From Boletus sp. NGJ (lineage: Eukaryota > Basidiomycota > Agaricomycetes > Boletales > Boletaceae): a stretch of DNA of 64,000 bases. The DNA lies in NCBI GenBank assembly GCA_019096195.1, contig JAGTXK010000119.1, positions 496,001 to 560,000 of the forward strand, given 5' to 3'. Below the pieces are notes generated by a model. The model was not told the DNA's origin. It did not search any database and worked only from the letters and a program-made list of their open reading frames with translations. Numbering within the stretch: position 1 is the first letter of the stretch; each line of letters begins with the position of its first letter. Shown here one piece after another: positions 14,101 to 27,139 of this stretch. The position numbers were made by a program, and so were the translations under genes.

Positions 14101-15299
14101 GTGACCCTAACCGAATGGATCCAAATTTCCGGTTGCACCATGCCAAACGTCGAAGTATCGTTCCGGTCACCGTCGACACTGGGTGAAGTGGAACTGTGAA
14201 AGTATGAAGCGTCGCGCATGTCGATCAAGGGTCGTGGACTGAGCGCCTGGCGTGGTACGAAGGAAGCAACCAGGACTTGGTCTACATCGCTTGGTTGAAG
14301 GCAGGTGGGGGAGACAACCGCAGTGGTAACATGGCACATGCGAAGGCGGGAGTGTTCAACGGGAGAGCGTCGTGATGAGGTAGCCAGTGGCAAAGCAGGG
14401 AGCTAGCAGTAGAGAAGAGAGAGCAGATGCGGGAAGGAAGAGGAGGAGGAACTAAGGAGGAAGTTTCGATGGGCGGCCTTATATATTCGAGAGATTGAGA
14501 TTTGGACTAGGTGTCAGCCAACTTCAAGACGATGACGAAATGGTGAGAGTCGTGCAGCGAGTCCGGGTGCTATTAGGTGGCTGACCTTGACCACTAAAAT
14601 TCAACAGAGTTGGTGTTTGTAAGGTCGCTGGACCCGTCATTATGAATCTGAGTGAGGAGCTAATACACCAGTACGCCCGTGAGATTTGCCAGGTGTTCGA
14701 GAGATATGGGAGTCGGCTGCAAACTGGTGACCTAGGCACCCAGATGTATATTATACAAAATCCGTGGACAGAATGGTACCGTGGCCAAACCCATCGTCTC
14801 GTGCCCGCGGGCGGGTATGATCCAGCCGACCAGACAAATCTACAACCGCGTGTATGGACGTGACCTTATCCATCTGTCTTGCATCCGAGTCGCTGACGAT
14901 CCCCGGATTCTCATTGTCTCCAACCGTCGTATGACTGTGACAGCACATTGAAAACAGGAACGCACATCAAGGATGTTTCGCACCTGGTCTGAGTTGGAAC
15001 TTGAACTTGGAAGAGCGCCGCGATCATCAGGTGCCCGTCGTCACAGTGCAGTATAAACGCGGGCGAAAGTGATCGTTTCTGGTCGTGACACCAGGGCGCT
15101 GAGTAACGTGGGTCAGTTCGAACTTCGGTCCCGCAGGAAAGCAGTTCGGCCTCCCTAATGATTTACTGGACCGATGCGGCGACGAAACGTGTGGCATTCG
15201 ACAGATCCTGCCATCTCGCACGGATCAGTGTGGTCCAGGTCGTGGTGTAGAACCAACGCAGAATACACGATGGTATCATAATAAACTGTTCGGAAGCAC

Positions 15300-16052
15300 C
15301 GAAACCTATTGCAGAATGGGAGGTATGCAAGATGTGTAATGGTAGCCATAGGTGCAATATTGGTGAACACAGGTGCAGATGGCGTGGCAACACGTGGCGC
15401 AAGGCTACATTAGCCCTTTGGACGGAGAGTGACGCACTGTGAAGATCTACCCAAGCGGCTGTCAGTTTGGCCTACAGTCTTCGCGAGGGTTTGACAGTCG
15501 AGGTCTTCATGTAGAAAACATAGATGCTTTCACGCTCGCAATGCAGTCTCGCCTCTAAGGTATCTTCGTTAGTGCATGGAACACAGCAGACGCAGGGATC
15601 GACGGACTTATGAGAACTGGAGTCGCCCCAGGTAGACGGTCAACTCTCACGACTTCTATCTAGCAGCCCGAAGCAAATAAGCATCAGTCACAACAACATA
15701 ATCACCGATTGACGTACCGTTGGATGAACTACCATCGACAACAGCAGTAAGCTAGGCAAAGGGAGGGGTGATGTGATTCCGCGGGTGTTGGCAGTACGAA
15801 TATTTTTGTAGGTAGTCCGGCACCAAGCTCGGCCTCCTTTGGACTTCTCATAGGGAGCTGGCCACTGACGTCCCTGGGTCGTCTGGGTATCTTCGAGCGT
15901 CGTCATCGAGCAATTGCATGTCTTGTTCTCTTTACCGTTGACCTTCGTGGGTATAAGGCGTTCCATGGGTATCGGGGCTGTGGGTATCATGGGTATCGCG
16001 CGCGGGTATCATGTCAGCGCCAGGATGAGCAATGTTGATTTGGGCAGTGGTA
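15300..16052 (+). repeat. Direct-repeat block R2 (copy of R1)
   Basis: Second copy of the block described at 12400-13232, same orientation, about 2.4 kb downstream. The core 15631-16052 is about 420 bp against 460 bp in R1. By eye most differences are substitutions plus a few short indels, so the duplication is not recent. Confidence 0.75.
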
Positions 16053-16783
16053 ACTTGAAATGAACCACACCGCCTGCCAAATTGGGAGATTTTATTCGGA
16101 GATGATGAATATTTAAAGTCCGCTTGTTTGTCGAAAAAAAGCGTCTACGTGCACGAACGTAGACTGCGTTCGACCAGAACATACCTATGGATTTCCAGGA
16201 TCCTGAACATAGCGTCATGGCGAAGCGAGTCAAGCAGTGCTAAATTCGTGATCTCCTATTCTATTTTGTTCAGATTGGCAGTGATCCTTCCCCTGTGTGT
16301 TCACTCGCGTACTTTGAGCTATTGATGTGATATCAGCAGCCTTTAGAAGAGGGGGATATCTTTAGGCAACTCGCAGTATGAACAACCAACTTCGTTTTGA
16401 TAGAGAGCCTTTAAGCAAGCAAACTTGTAGACCGACCGTCGCTGGACCCGTATGATACTTGAGGGGGATAAGGGCGACTCGGAGGCGATTCAACTTGGAG
16501 TGGTTGGAGAGGACGGTGCGCGTCAGGTGTGATCTGGAGACTTGCCAGTGCGTCGACCATCGAAACATGGGCTAAGCGCTGGATGATAGAATGTGCATCG
16601 GATACATATTCGTATTTATTTACCCTATTGTCTATATGGTTTGATTTTGAACTTGCAGGCAAGACTGCAGGTAAACTAGACAGACGTGCTGGCTCTTCAT
16701 GAAACTTTACATTGGCCGCTTCCGGTACAGGACTGCTCAGAGTTAAACCATGTTCGTTCCCTCTCCTCTCCCAACGTACCATC
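16053..16783. other. Unassigned spacer
   Basis: No gene recognised. Open frames here are short and lack motifs. It contains the 3' side of the small minus-strand gene that follows. Confidence 0.4.
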
Positions 16784-17053
16784 CTATGCAACGAATACGT
16801 TCGCCTGACTAACAATCACTGCGTCGGAATATACCCGGACAAAGTCGCTCGGGCCAACCGTGAGCGACTGCTCCTTCCCGCCATCCCGAATTATAGTCAA
16901 CGTCTCCGGCCCACTCCTTTTCCAGAGATTCCTCCCGGCGCACTCACACCCATTAGACTGAGGAACAACCGTGTATGTTTCAGCACTCCCACCACTTTTG
17001 TTCGTCATGGCAACATAGAGTGTGTTGCTGTCACGGTTGGACATCCAGACCAT
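16784..17053 (-). CDS. Small beta-rich protein of a basidiomycete family, unknown function
   Basis: Single-exon 89-aa protein. The start ATG at 17053 follows an A-run on the minus strand, and the protein begins MVWMSNRDSNTLYVAMTNKSG. The pattern of alternating hydrophobic strands (TLYVAMTN, TYTVVP, LWKRSGPETLTI, SDFVRVYSDAVIV) resembles small beta-sandwich proteins that occur as multigene families in agaricomycetes, with a conserved W-x-R-S-GPET motif. No signal peptide is visible. A stretch with two cysteines (about residues 35-39) interrupts the usual strand spacing and could be a family variant or an unspliced piece. The reading frame also continues upstream to another ATG at 17164, but that extension does not look like the family. 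Function unknown. Confidence 0.5.
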   Translation of the reverse strand: MVWMSNRDSNTLYVAMTNKSGGSAETYTVVPQSNGCECAGRNLWKRSGPETLTIIRDGGKEQSLTVGPSDFVRVYSDAVIVSQANVFVA

Positions 17054-17977
17054 TTTTTTTCCTGTACTTATGCGTATTGATGTCAGCTTGCAACCTAGGC
17101 AGGACATGACTCGACGTGGGCGTACCAAAGTGGGTGGGAAGAACGCGTTGGTATAGTTCTGCATTGGAGATCCCTATTTATCTGCTCGTCCCTGATCGCG
17201 TCATTTGACTCAGGTCTCCGTGGCATGCAGGGCTTTGGGCGGCCCTCTGGGCTGCTTATGGTCGTATGGTTCACTTCATATGCCGTCCGAAGAATAGCGC
17301 AGACCTCGTTGCTCCGCAGGAATAGCTTAAAGTTCACACCGGTGGAAAGGGGTGGAACTTACCCCAACGTCCGAGACTCTGGCTATCGAGTCATCCCCGG
17401 GTCATTTTTGGAACGGCCCTTGTATCTATCCCGGGACATCCGTGAAATGAACTTGCTGGGGAAAAGCCTGTGAGTAATCCATGCATGAGGCAAGCAGGCC
17501 GCAAGGGCAGCGCGCAGCGCACGTATCACGGTGAAGTGCGTCGTCCACTCTGGGAGCTCATCCAGAGTCTGAGCAGGCTTGGACGATGATGGTTTTGGTT
17601 ATCGGGACTGTGTCGTCAGAACAATTTGACTCTCTTTGAGCTCAGGAATTACAGGAACGAGCGAGAGTCTCCAAGATTGACATTGCGTCCGCATGACCTG
17701 CAGTCACATGATGCCCTGGCTAGAGAAGCCGTATTGTACGACAAGGTTCAGCCTCGTCTAGATGAACACGAAACCCTCCAAGCTATCATCTATAAATCTA
17801 CCTACAACAACGGCGGTGAACAACACATATTCACGAACACGAAGAAAAAAAAAAGTGGAAAGATTATGTGTAATCCCTCAAGGTCCACGTGCATACAACT
17901 AAACCAAAGAAAGGGAGGAAAAGGGTAGGAATGTCTTCATATCTTGGACATGCATGTTCGTTTCCGTCTTCTAACCC
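17054..17977. other. Unassigned spacer
   Basis: Lies between the divergent small gene and the 3' end of the convergent 5-phosphatase gene. Open frames on both strands are short and without motifs. An A-run at 17846-17855 could serve 3' processing, but I make no specific call. Confidence 0.4.
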
Positions 17978-20900
17978 TTACATCACCGCCTGCGCCTCAT
18001 AAAACGCCCTTGCGTCTGCCAACAACGCCACCTCCATTCCCCTCCACCACCCCTCCACCACCCTCCTCTCCCTCCCCCTAGCCTCCCCCACCACCCTCTT
18101 CACCGTAACCCGAAACACCGCCGACACAGGCCGATGATCCGACACATTCGCCTCCCACCTCCGGTACCCCATCAACACCACCCTCCCCTCCTCCCTCGAT
18201 CGCCACAACACCCGGTCGCACCACGCCGGCACGCGGCGCTTCTCTGACGTATCAAACGCGTTCGAATTTCGATCGTATTTGTACGTGGGGGCAAAGGTGA
18301 GTGGGCCTTCAGAAAAGGGACGGAGCCGAAAGGCGCGGTTGTGTTTCATTTCTTTGTGTAGCTGGTCGTGGGTGAGGAGGGCATCGAGGTCGTTGGCTTG
18401 AATGGCGGCGACGACAGCATCTCGACGTTGGTCGATACGGTAGTTCATGTCGCCGTTGAGCTGAATAAAACGTTGTCTAGTCAGTGTTTCTATTGGGGAC
18501 AAATCAAAGCCATGCACGCACGAAAACAATCTCATGGTCAAGAACCATCGACCCATCTCCTCCACCAACGTACCCGAACTCTTCCTCGACAGATTCCGCA
18601 GGGAACACGTTGTGTTCTTCGAGAAAAGCTGCCACGTCCGCATTGCGCTCACGGACGTGATGCTGTCCAGCAGCCAAGTGACAATTGATGAAACACAAAC
18701 TCGAATCGTCAATCACGAACCGCGCGAGGATACCACCCTGAAAAGAAAAGAAAAGAAAAACGCCGTCAGTCGATATCACGACGCAACCACACAAAAACGC
18801 AGGATACAACAAGGACCCACCTTATTCCCATATCGCCCTCCCATCCCCCTTTTAATCGTCGCGATCGCGGCATCCTTCAGAGAAGCCCTCTCTGTATTCT
18901 TAATAAACATACACGTGAACAACCCCACCAAACTTTCCGTATGGATCACCGTATAGGGTGATTCAGGAGGCATCGCCAGCTTGACCGCATGGATTAATCG
19001 ATCAAGCCACTTCTTGTAACTCGACGTCACTTTTTCATTAATCTTGCCCTCGTCGCCTTTCTTTTTGCCTCCTAAAAGGACGGTTTTGGCTGCCATCTTA
19101 CGAGACTCGAGATCGATCACTTCCTGGAACCCAAAGGAGATGATGTCGGGACTGTCGACGGAGCCTAGGACATCTTGTAGGAAACGAATATTTTCAGAAT
19201 CGCCAGTAAGGGACTCTGGCTTTGCAGCATCGACATTCCACGAGACGATAAGGACTTTGAGGTCTCGAAATGTGCTAAACGTATGTTCGCGCTTCAACAG
19301 TTCTTGTTCTATCCCAACCATGAGCAATCCGCACCAACGCCATCACATGGCAAAATGTAATCGCGTCACTTACCGATCCAGTCCGCACCAAGGAGCCCAT
19401 CCCAAAACCTGATCTGCTCGTCCCGTCCCACACTCACCACTCTCAGCCTTTCCATCTCCGCAATCGCATAGGAGTCCACGAAAATTCGCGAGACAGGCAG
19501 CCCACCATGAGCATCCCAACAATTGGTGACGACCCACGGCTTGGAACTGATGTTGTATACAGAAATCGTACCCTTTCGCCCACCAGCCCACAGGCAATCG
19601 TTTACGCCCTCCAGACAAAGCACGTCGGACGCGCTCACTTTGACCACTTCGACACAAGCGGGGATCCCATCGCCTGTGACAACGTTCCAGATACTGATGT
19701 ACCCGCCTTCATGGCCCAGGTAGACATGGTCAGGGTGGGAGGGGAGGATGGTGCCCGAGGTCACCGCACCAACGTGTTGACAAGGCATCACGGCACGACC
19801 AATACTCCCTGGTGCGTATGTATCGTATATCCGAATGACGGGCACTGAAGCCGCACCAACGCCATTCATGTCTGTTCGTGCCGCGGTCCACAATAAGCCC
19901 CCGAACAACTTTACAAACTCGGCTTTCTCTCCTAGGCGGTAGACCCGAGGAGCGGTGTAGACCAAATTAACATCGTCTTCCAAGCCTGCACCCACACCTG
20001 CGCGCGCGTTGCCACTGGGGTCAAAGACAAAAGTTTTACCCCCCTCGTCGACGGTGATCATCGTGGACCCATTTCGGAACATATTTGTGACCTGGGACGT
20101 ATGGATGCCCATTTTGGAAGATGTGAATGCCCCCATCCGAACATCTACCTCGAGTAAATGCCCTTCCTTGGTTCCGACCCATAGGAATTTCCCCCTGTCC
20201 GCTTCGTCACGAGCTGGCCTGAACTCAAGACACGACACCACAGAGCCCCTGATGCCATCTCTCGTATCGAGGGTCCATGAGGGTCCATCGTTGGACGTGA
20301 GGTCATAGTATTTGATGTGATGGCTTGAGGCCACCACTACACTGGACCCAGCAACAGCGACGTGTCCCGAATGCGCCGGCACGTGCATTTTGTATTCCAT
20401 GAAACCAACGCTGGGCATGGTTGGAGGACGTCTCGAGGAACGGCTCGAGTCAGGAAGGGACTCGGCGCTGCGTGCACGGGGATCCTCTTCCGAACCAGAT
20501 TCCTCGTCAGACGATGGAGAGTGTGCGCGACGCATAGGGGGTAACTTGTCACCCAGTCCAATCGTGCGTGTTGGCGGTGGTGGGAGCCGTGCATTTCCGA
20601 GAGATTTACGTTCCGCTACTGGCGAGGTGATTTCAACAGAAGTGCTTTGCGGGGGCAATACGCGTGCTGGTAGAGGCGGGGCTGCAGGGAGAACCTCATG
20701 GGTACTCTCCTGCATGACACGACGAGACGGGAGTGGTGGAGCGATGGATTGCGTGGGCGTGGTCGTGACAGAGCTTGTGAGAGAGGGCTCGTGGGGTCCA
20801 GAAGGTGCGGATGAGCTGTGTGGTCGGTGAGGTGGACGAGGTAGGGCATGTGGAGCAGGCCGAGGAGGTGGTCTTGGCTTGGAAAGAGGCGGAAGACTGG

Positions 20901-22174
20901 AGAGACTTTCGCTGGAGCTGCCCGAGAGTTTCCGTTCATGGTTGATGCTACATACTCCGTTCGCGTGGGCGAATTCACAAGAACCATCTGCTTTCCGAGG
21001 TTGGACCGACGGTGTGGAGGAAACTTCCGATATCTCGGATTCGTCGTCCGAAAAAGGACTATAGAGGGACGAACTACAGCTGCTAGGGGGGTCCAAGCTA
21101 TCCTCACGTGCGAAAAGCACCGAGTTTAGTGGCCGTGGTGGAGGGTGCCGAACGGGTAGTGTTGGGGGACTTGTTATTAAGATATTGGGCTCGCTAAGCG
21201 ATGTCAGATTGTCATCATGAGGATGAAGTTTGGAAACATCCTTAGAACTACACATTTTGCGTTATTTAACATACCGTGAGTAGTATGCTCATGTAACACT
21301 CACGCAAAACGGGAGGCAATCATTGTAACAATTCCGGACGAAATATCTTCTGAAGGCGATTGAGAAAGAACAGGGGGAGGTTTGGTATGCCGGGAAGGAA
21401 TCACAGGTGGCGCATGCTCGAGCACTACCGAATCACTATATGACGTCATCGTGGGAGGTCTGGAAGGTGGTCTTGGAGTGGTAGGTCGTGGCGGGGATGA
21501 CCTGGATGTTGGTATCGGTGTCGGTGATCTACAACAAAACGTTAGTTCTAAGGGTCAATGACCGCATGTAGTGTGGGGATACGAGCCGAAGAAAGTACCG
21601 AGACCACAAACAGGGAAGAGGCAACTCACGAAAACCTATTGCGAAGCGAGGCCACACTGCCCAGGGATCCGTCCTCACTGCTCTCCTCTGCTTCACGGCT
21701 TTTGTGATCTGGCCGCACAGTGAGTGGTTCGCGCTCGGGACTGGTCCTGGGTGACCGGAGCGCGGCTGGTACGGGGACTGGACGAAGGAGAGGCGAAGCA
21801 ACAGGAGAAGATGGCGGTTTCTTGGTCCTTGGAAGTGGCGGGGGTGGGGGCGCACGCTTAATTCCGGTCGCCTTCAAGTCCGGAACGGACACCTTGCCGC
21901 GCACATTGCAGACGGGTGCAACTGGCTGAGATTGCGAGATGCAATTCTCGGGTATAAGAGAAACTCGCGTTCGAGCGCGAGGCGTGGGGACTGATTCGGG
22001 GGCCGCAATGTTCTGACTTTGCGGTGGGACCAGAGCGGGAGAGACTGGAGTTGGTTTGGGGTGTGCACTGGAGGCGGGGGAGGCGTTGTCAAGTGCAAAT
22101 TGCTCGAATCTAGATTTAAGACTTTGAATGGAGGGAATTGGTGCGGATTCGATTTGAGAGCTGATATCGGCCAT
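17978..22174 (-). CDS. Inositol polyphosphate 5-phosphatase with WD40 repeats
   Basis: Removes the 5-phosphate from phosphoinositides or inositol phosphates; cytosolic or membrane-associated. Six exons on the minus strand (22174-21630, 21528-21304, 21247-19374, 19308-18821, 18737-18522, 18460-17978) total 3831 nt, giving 1276 aa, in frame throughout. Residues 1 to about 550 are Pro/Ser-rich and probably disordered, with PPPPPLP-type runs suggestive of SH3 ligands. WD40-like repeats follow (about 555-880; repeat ends such as TISVYNI and QIRFWDG). The catalytic domain (about 890-1240) shows SWNVDA, GFQEV, NCHLAAG, LNGDMNYRI, AWCDRVLW and SDHRPV, the hallmark residues of the family. The same WD40 plus phosphatase order is known in fission yeast and plant 5PTases. 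The start was chosen at MADISSQ because an upstream in-frame extension lacks family character. The gene looks whole. Confidence 0.93.
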
Positions 22175-23194
22175 GCTGGACAATGAAGTAGCGGAGGGAG
22201 AGGGTAATATGAGCCCAGCGCATGCGGAGGCTGTGCGCATGCGGTTGAGCCCCTCTCGGTGATTGCGACAGCAGCACGATTCAGAGAATATTAACGAGGA
22301 ATATGCCCCGGCGAGGGCAGAAGGGAGGAGGACAACGTCGGTGTCGACTGTCTGTGGACTCAATTCGCCCACTTTGGCAACTCAGAATAGTGTCATTTCC
22401 ATTTTCAACAGCCTATCACAGCCAATCACTACCCGATCCGACCTTTTCTTTAATAAATAACTACCGTAGTGCGTTATCGGGAGTGTTACTTGCTGGTTTG
22501 CGTCGACGATGAAGCTCGCCGAGCTCATTTCTGTTACCGGGTAGATGCGAGTCGATCGAGGCGGTTGGTGGACAATGGCTCATCGGTCGTACGACCTACA
22601 AAGTCCCGAACATTTGCTGAACACGAAGAACTTAGGGCGTTTTTGAACCAAAAATCAACAACCCGAGTTTATGAGGATCATGCGTGGGAAAGCATTACAT
22701 GTACACCCCTATAATCTGCCTCGACTGCGTGCGCAGGAACTACAATAATTAAGTTGGTCAACCTCTATCTTCACAAAATTTATTTTCATAGCCACAATAT
22801 AAAGTACTTTAGATTTTAAGACTCTACGAAGTTGAATCATGGCATTTCATGCAGTTTTCATTGAGGTAGCATGAAAGAGGCAAAGTCACAAATGTGATGG
22901 TCATGCCAAGCACAGCCAAGTTGGAGTGTGAACCCACCCAGCCTCCTGAGATCATCTGAAAAACTACCTGAGGGGGAGGCAGCCTCCCCAAGGGTAACTA
23001 ACCCTGTTTTGGATTCAGGATTAACAAATGTCAACTGATAACTTGTAAGGGATCTAAAGTGTCCCATTTGGTATGTAGACCTGAACTGCACTATACATAG
23101 ACAGCTCAACATTAGGAGATTGTAGGCCAGTAAGAAAGTCAAATTGTTGAAGCACTGCCCCAATTGGAGCCTCATTAACACTTGATCCCTGTGA
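22175..23194. other. Promoter side of the 5-phosphatase gene, then start of AT-rich transposon island
   Basis: The first few hundred bases are the divergent flank of the 5-phosphatase gene. From about 22740 the base composition turns visibly AT-richer and no host gene is seen for the next 22 kb. A 117-codon minus-strand frame at 22858-23211 runs into the solo LTR and has no recognisable family. Confidence 0.5.
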
Positions 23195-23199
23195 ATACT

Positions 23200-25562
23200 T
23201 GAAAGGAACAACCAATGAACAAAAGGATAAAGCCTATATCTGATATCTCAAGCGTTGCCTACTAAGACAATATGCAAGAGAGCAAGAGGCAATCTCAAGA
23301 CTAAGGAAAACATGGTACTCTACTGGCTACTTATATACTACCGGCAGCAGTGCATGGACCATGCTATGCTATGACGTCATAGGGCACTGGGTATGACATC
23401 ACAGGAACGAGAAAGTGTTAGTGTCCAATGGCAAAAGAAACGAATGATGGAATGAGATGCATGTGATTATGCGCATGTAAGTGAAATGGTAGTCTGTAGC
23501 ATGATAAGACATGACTACATTGTGATATATCAAAGGGATTAATAGATTAGAATGCAGAGATAAAATGAAAGAGAAATGAAAAAGGAATGCTTAAGATATT
23601 GCATAGATTGATTATGAGATCGGGTATTGAGATGAGATCACATTGGGAGATGGATCAGATCTTGTCTAAGGTATCTATGGGGATTTAATAAATAACCTTG
23701 TGATGGCATTATGGGATGGCATCAGTGATCTATGGTGTGAACTGATGATCAGAGGATTGAAAGGAGAGTCACCATGAGGCAAGTCCTATTGGTCAGGTAA
23801 TCTAGAGGCTAGCTCCTGATTAGTGGCCTTGTGTGGATATTGAGCACTGCATCAGGTATGTCCATGGGTTGGTGTAGTTTAGAGACATGTGGGTCTATAC
23901 TTGTGGCAGTGAGTGCCAGGTTTAGCTATGAGGCTATTTGGTATTGTATAGTGTGGTGGATATGATGAGGGTACTGCTAGTAAAAGTGTACATGGGTATG
24001 GGTGATGGTATGGTACAGTGGCTCAAAAAACTGTCTGCCTGTTTGGTCATTTTTCACTAAACACATTATTCCTCAATAACCCCTAACCCTTACCCTAACA
24101 TATAGGTGTATGAAATAAAGCACTGACCCTTGGCTTTCTATCCATCAAGATTTTAAGACATATGAATAAGAATTGATGAACTGGCAGCCATTTCAAAGCA
24201 ATGACTCATTCAGACAGTTTTTTGACTCTAAGTTTTGATTACATATATTGGACCCTAGCATGCTGTAATATGATTACATACATTTGGTAAGGCTTCTATT
24301 ATGTCACCATTATATAACTGAGTGTCAGACAACATATACAAACCCCATCATTCTTATGTTTATTTTTCCACCATCATTATGAAATCCATTTCCACCTCTC
24401 AAAGAAACAATATCATCTCTCTCTCCTCTCATGGGCTTTCCTCTAGGAAAATCTCTGCCCAAACTGGCCTATGGAAGTCTACAGTATGCAAAGTGCTTCA
24501 GGAACTCCAGCCAGAGAAGACTAGGCTTCTTGGTGGCTGTCCTTCCAAGCTTACCTCTACCAACAAAAGAGCTATTGTCCAGCAAACCTAAGAAAGGAGA
24601 GGGGCTAATTGCTAGAGAGGTCCAAGGCACAGTCAAGTTTGGAGGAGGTTCACTGATGGTATGGGGCTGCATAGGGTGGAATGGAGTGGGGATTTTGAGT
24701 GAGGTGGAGGGGAGAATGGATGCTGAACAGTATGTGGCCATATTGGAGCAGGGGTTGCTGTAAAGCATGGAGGAATCTGGAATTCCAGAAGATGACATTA
24801 TCTTTGAACAAGATAATGATCCCAAGCATACCTCTAAAAGAGCCCAAGATGGTTTGAAGAGCATGAAATCAAGCTTCTGGACTGGCCTGCACAATCTCCA
24901 GACCTTAATCCCATTGAACATACTTGGAATCACCTCAAGAGATGCCTCTCAGGTTATGAAAATGCTCCTACAGGTGTTCATCAATTGTGGAAAAGAGTAG
25001 TGGAGCAGTGGGGAAAGATTGATGAGGAACAGTGTCAGAAATGGATAGAAAGTATGCCTAGAAGGATTGAAGCAGTTATCAAGGCCAAAGGAGGTAATAT
25101 CAAGTACTAGATACCTAGATAAATTTAGAGTCAAAAAACTGTCCAAATGAGTTATTGTTTTGAAATGGCTGCCAGTTCATCAATTCTTATTCATATGTCT
25201 TAAAACCTTAATGGATAGAAAGCCAAGGGTCAGTACCTTATTTCATACACCTATATGTTAGGGTAAGAGTTAGGGGTTATTGGGGTATAACATGTTTAGT
25301 GAAAAATGACCAAACATGTGGACAGTTTTTTGAGCCACTGTATATCATATGGTGAAGGATACAATGTGGATATATCTAGCGTATGCAGGGTGTTTGTATG
25401 GTTACTGGGATATCATAGGGTGGGGGGTCTACAGTAAGAGACTACTCTAGATGTATGCATGGTATAGCAAGGATGGAGTTTGGTGAATGGTAGATGAGAG
25501 TATTGTCTATAGGTGTGTGAAAGTGTAGAAATATATAGTGGGTATTAAGTGTAAATGTTTCA
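23200..25562 (+). mobile_element. Solo LTR, family B, split by a Tc1/mariner element
   Basis: Begins TGAAAGGAAC and ends TGTTTCA, with a perfect 5-bp target duplication ATACT (23195-23199 and 25563-25567). Without the nested Tc1 it is about 1.04 kb. It aligns along its whole length with 42121-43184, a second solo copy inside the gypsy element. No internal coding part of this family is seen in the window. TG...CA ends, matching target duplications and two full-length copies together make the solo-LTR call firm. Confidence 0.9.
24016..25340 (+). mobile_element. Tc1/mariner DNA transposon, internally deleted
   Basis: Inserted at a TA (24014-24015 and 25341-25342), starting CAGTGGCTCAAAAAACTG and ending with its reverse complement. 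Terminal inverted repeats are long, about 215-220 bp each (24016-24236 and 25126-25340). Transposase remains read left to right. An N-terminal helix-turn-helix part lies at 24379-24591 (ISTSQRNNIISLSSHGLSSR), then the catalytic part from 24598 (GGSLMVWGC, then FEQDNDPKHTSK with the second Asp), and an out-of-frame remnant of the third-acid region near 24895-24930. The segment that should hold the first catalytic Asp is missing, and stops and frame changes follow, so the copy cannot encode an active enzyme. It sits inside solo LTR family B. Confidence 0.93.
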
Positions 25563-25567
25563 ATACT

Positions 25568-27139
25568 TGGATCCTTCATGTGTCTCTCTACAGTATGGGT
25601 CAAATCCAACTAGATTCTGATGATCACTTGATTCCTGTATTTGGCTGTACAATCTGAGCTCATTCATGTTATAAGGGTTTTGTGTGCCTTCATAGTACCA
25701 CCCCAGATAATCCTGGGAGGTTTGGGAAGTGTTGTTATTGTGAGTGCTTTGTGCTATGCTGCTAGTGTGTATGTGCCATGTTGTGGTTGGGTATGGGTGA
25801 GATTGGTAGTGATATTCAGCCAGCAATTGAGGTTGCTCAGATGGAACTTCTAGTTGGATTTTGATAGGTCCTCCAGATATGTTCCATTCATGTGATGCAC
25901 TGTATTCCTTATCAAGAGGAAATTTTAGTGGCTTGTCATTAGATGAGTAAATGGTGGACTCACTGGGCCTCTGAAAGCCCTGTTTCCACCATAGGGAGCA
26001 TGACAAGCTTACTCATGATTTCTCATGGAAGATCAGTTAGAAGAGAGTATAAACATGCTTATCTGAATGATCAGTATATGTAGAACAGAATGGTGGCATC
26101 AACTATAATCAATAACAAACAACTTTTACAAACAAATTTCACACTAGCAGGACACATTGTATGCTTATGTATATATATAGGCAAGCTGCTGCTGCTCAAG
26201 AGGTTTGTACTCCCTTTCTGAGTGTGTCTTCCTATATAGTAACCCCACCCAGTTTGCAAGGCAGATGGTGCTAACTCAAGCACATGGTGTTAGCAAACCA
26301 AGACTGTCATGTCCTCATCCTTATTACTAGTACTAATGTACATATATATCACTTGTGTTGCTGCAGCTTCAAGCAGAATTTTTTTTATCTCATCCATTTC
26401 ATTATGGACCTTGATATATTATGAATAGAAATGTGGTTTCTGGTGATAGCTATTAGATAAAAAAAGAATTATATAAATTGAACCTGCCAATTAGAAGTTA
26501 TTTTCTTTAAGCTATTCTTCAGCTTTAATGCAGTCAATGCTTAACTCTAATGCTCTTTTAAACTTAATACATTAATGGCTAAATCAATTCATGAACTTCC
26601 TTTTCCATCTAATAGATTTGATAGTAGGCTACATTTCATTCACTAGAAGCATCACAGTCCACGAAGAAATGGGCATGCTAGGTAAAAAAAACTGATATCA
26701 AAGCTGCAAAAGTCGGAAGCTGAGCTGAGGCAACACTATATACAGTATCACACTACATACTTGTTCTAGTTTTGACTCATTTTATAGCTATGATCCTTCC
26801 TATGGAATCCTACTAATTATCTTATGCTTATATGGAATGTTTCAGACTTGTGGTGGTGACTACTAAAGACTCATCACTTGACTTTGACAAGCATGCTGCA
26901 TGTGGTCACTACTGCTGAACCAAGTCTCAATCTTTGATCATTGTTAGGTGACTCAAATTGCAGAGAGAGAAGCTAGCTATGTGTGGGCAAAGGCACGAAG
27001 TGCCTCCCAGTCATGATCTATAAGAACCTGGGGCCTGAGTGTCAGCTGTGTTCCCCAAATGCTACTAGGATGGCCCAATGCAACATGGTGATGCTCGAAT
27101 CCCAGGTACTAGGAGGGTGGTACTCACAAAAAGGTTGAC
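25568..27139. other. AT-rich island DNA without assigned gene
   Basis: A 148-codon minus-strand frame at 25560-26006 is open and rich in Ser, Gln, Tyr and Asn but matches nothing I know; it overlaps the solo LTR end, so it is more likely element debris than a host gene. The rest is AT-rich, with no TIRs or LTR ends that I could confirm. Confidence 0.4.

Noticed and set aside
20390-20830. 146-codon plus-strand frame
   Set aside because: Antisense to the Pro-rich part of the 5-phosphatase gene.
22858-23211. 117-codon minus-strand frame as host gene
   Set aside because: Overlaps the start of a solo LTR and has no known family features; kept only as a note.
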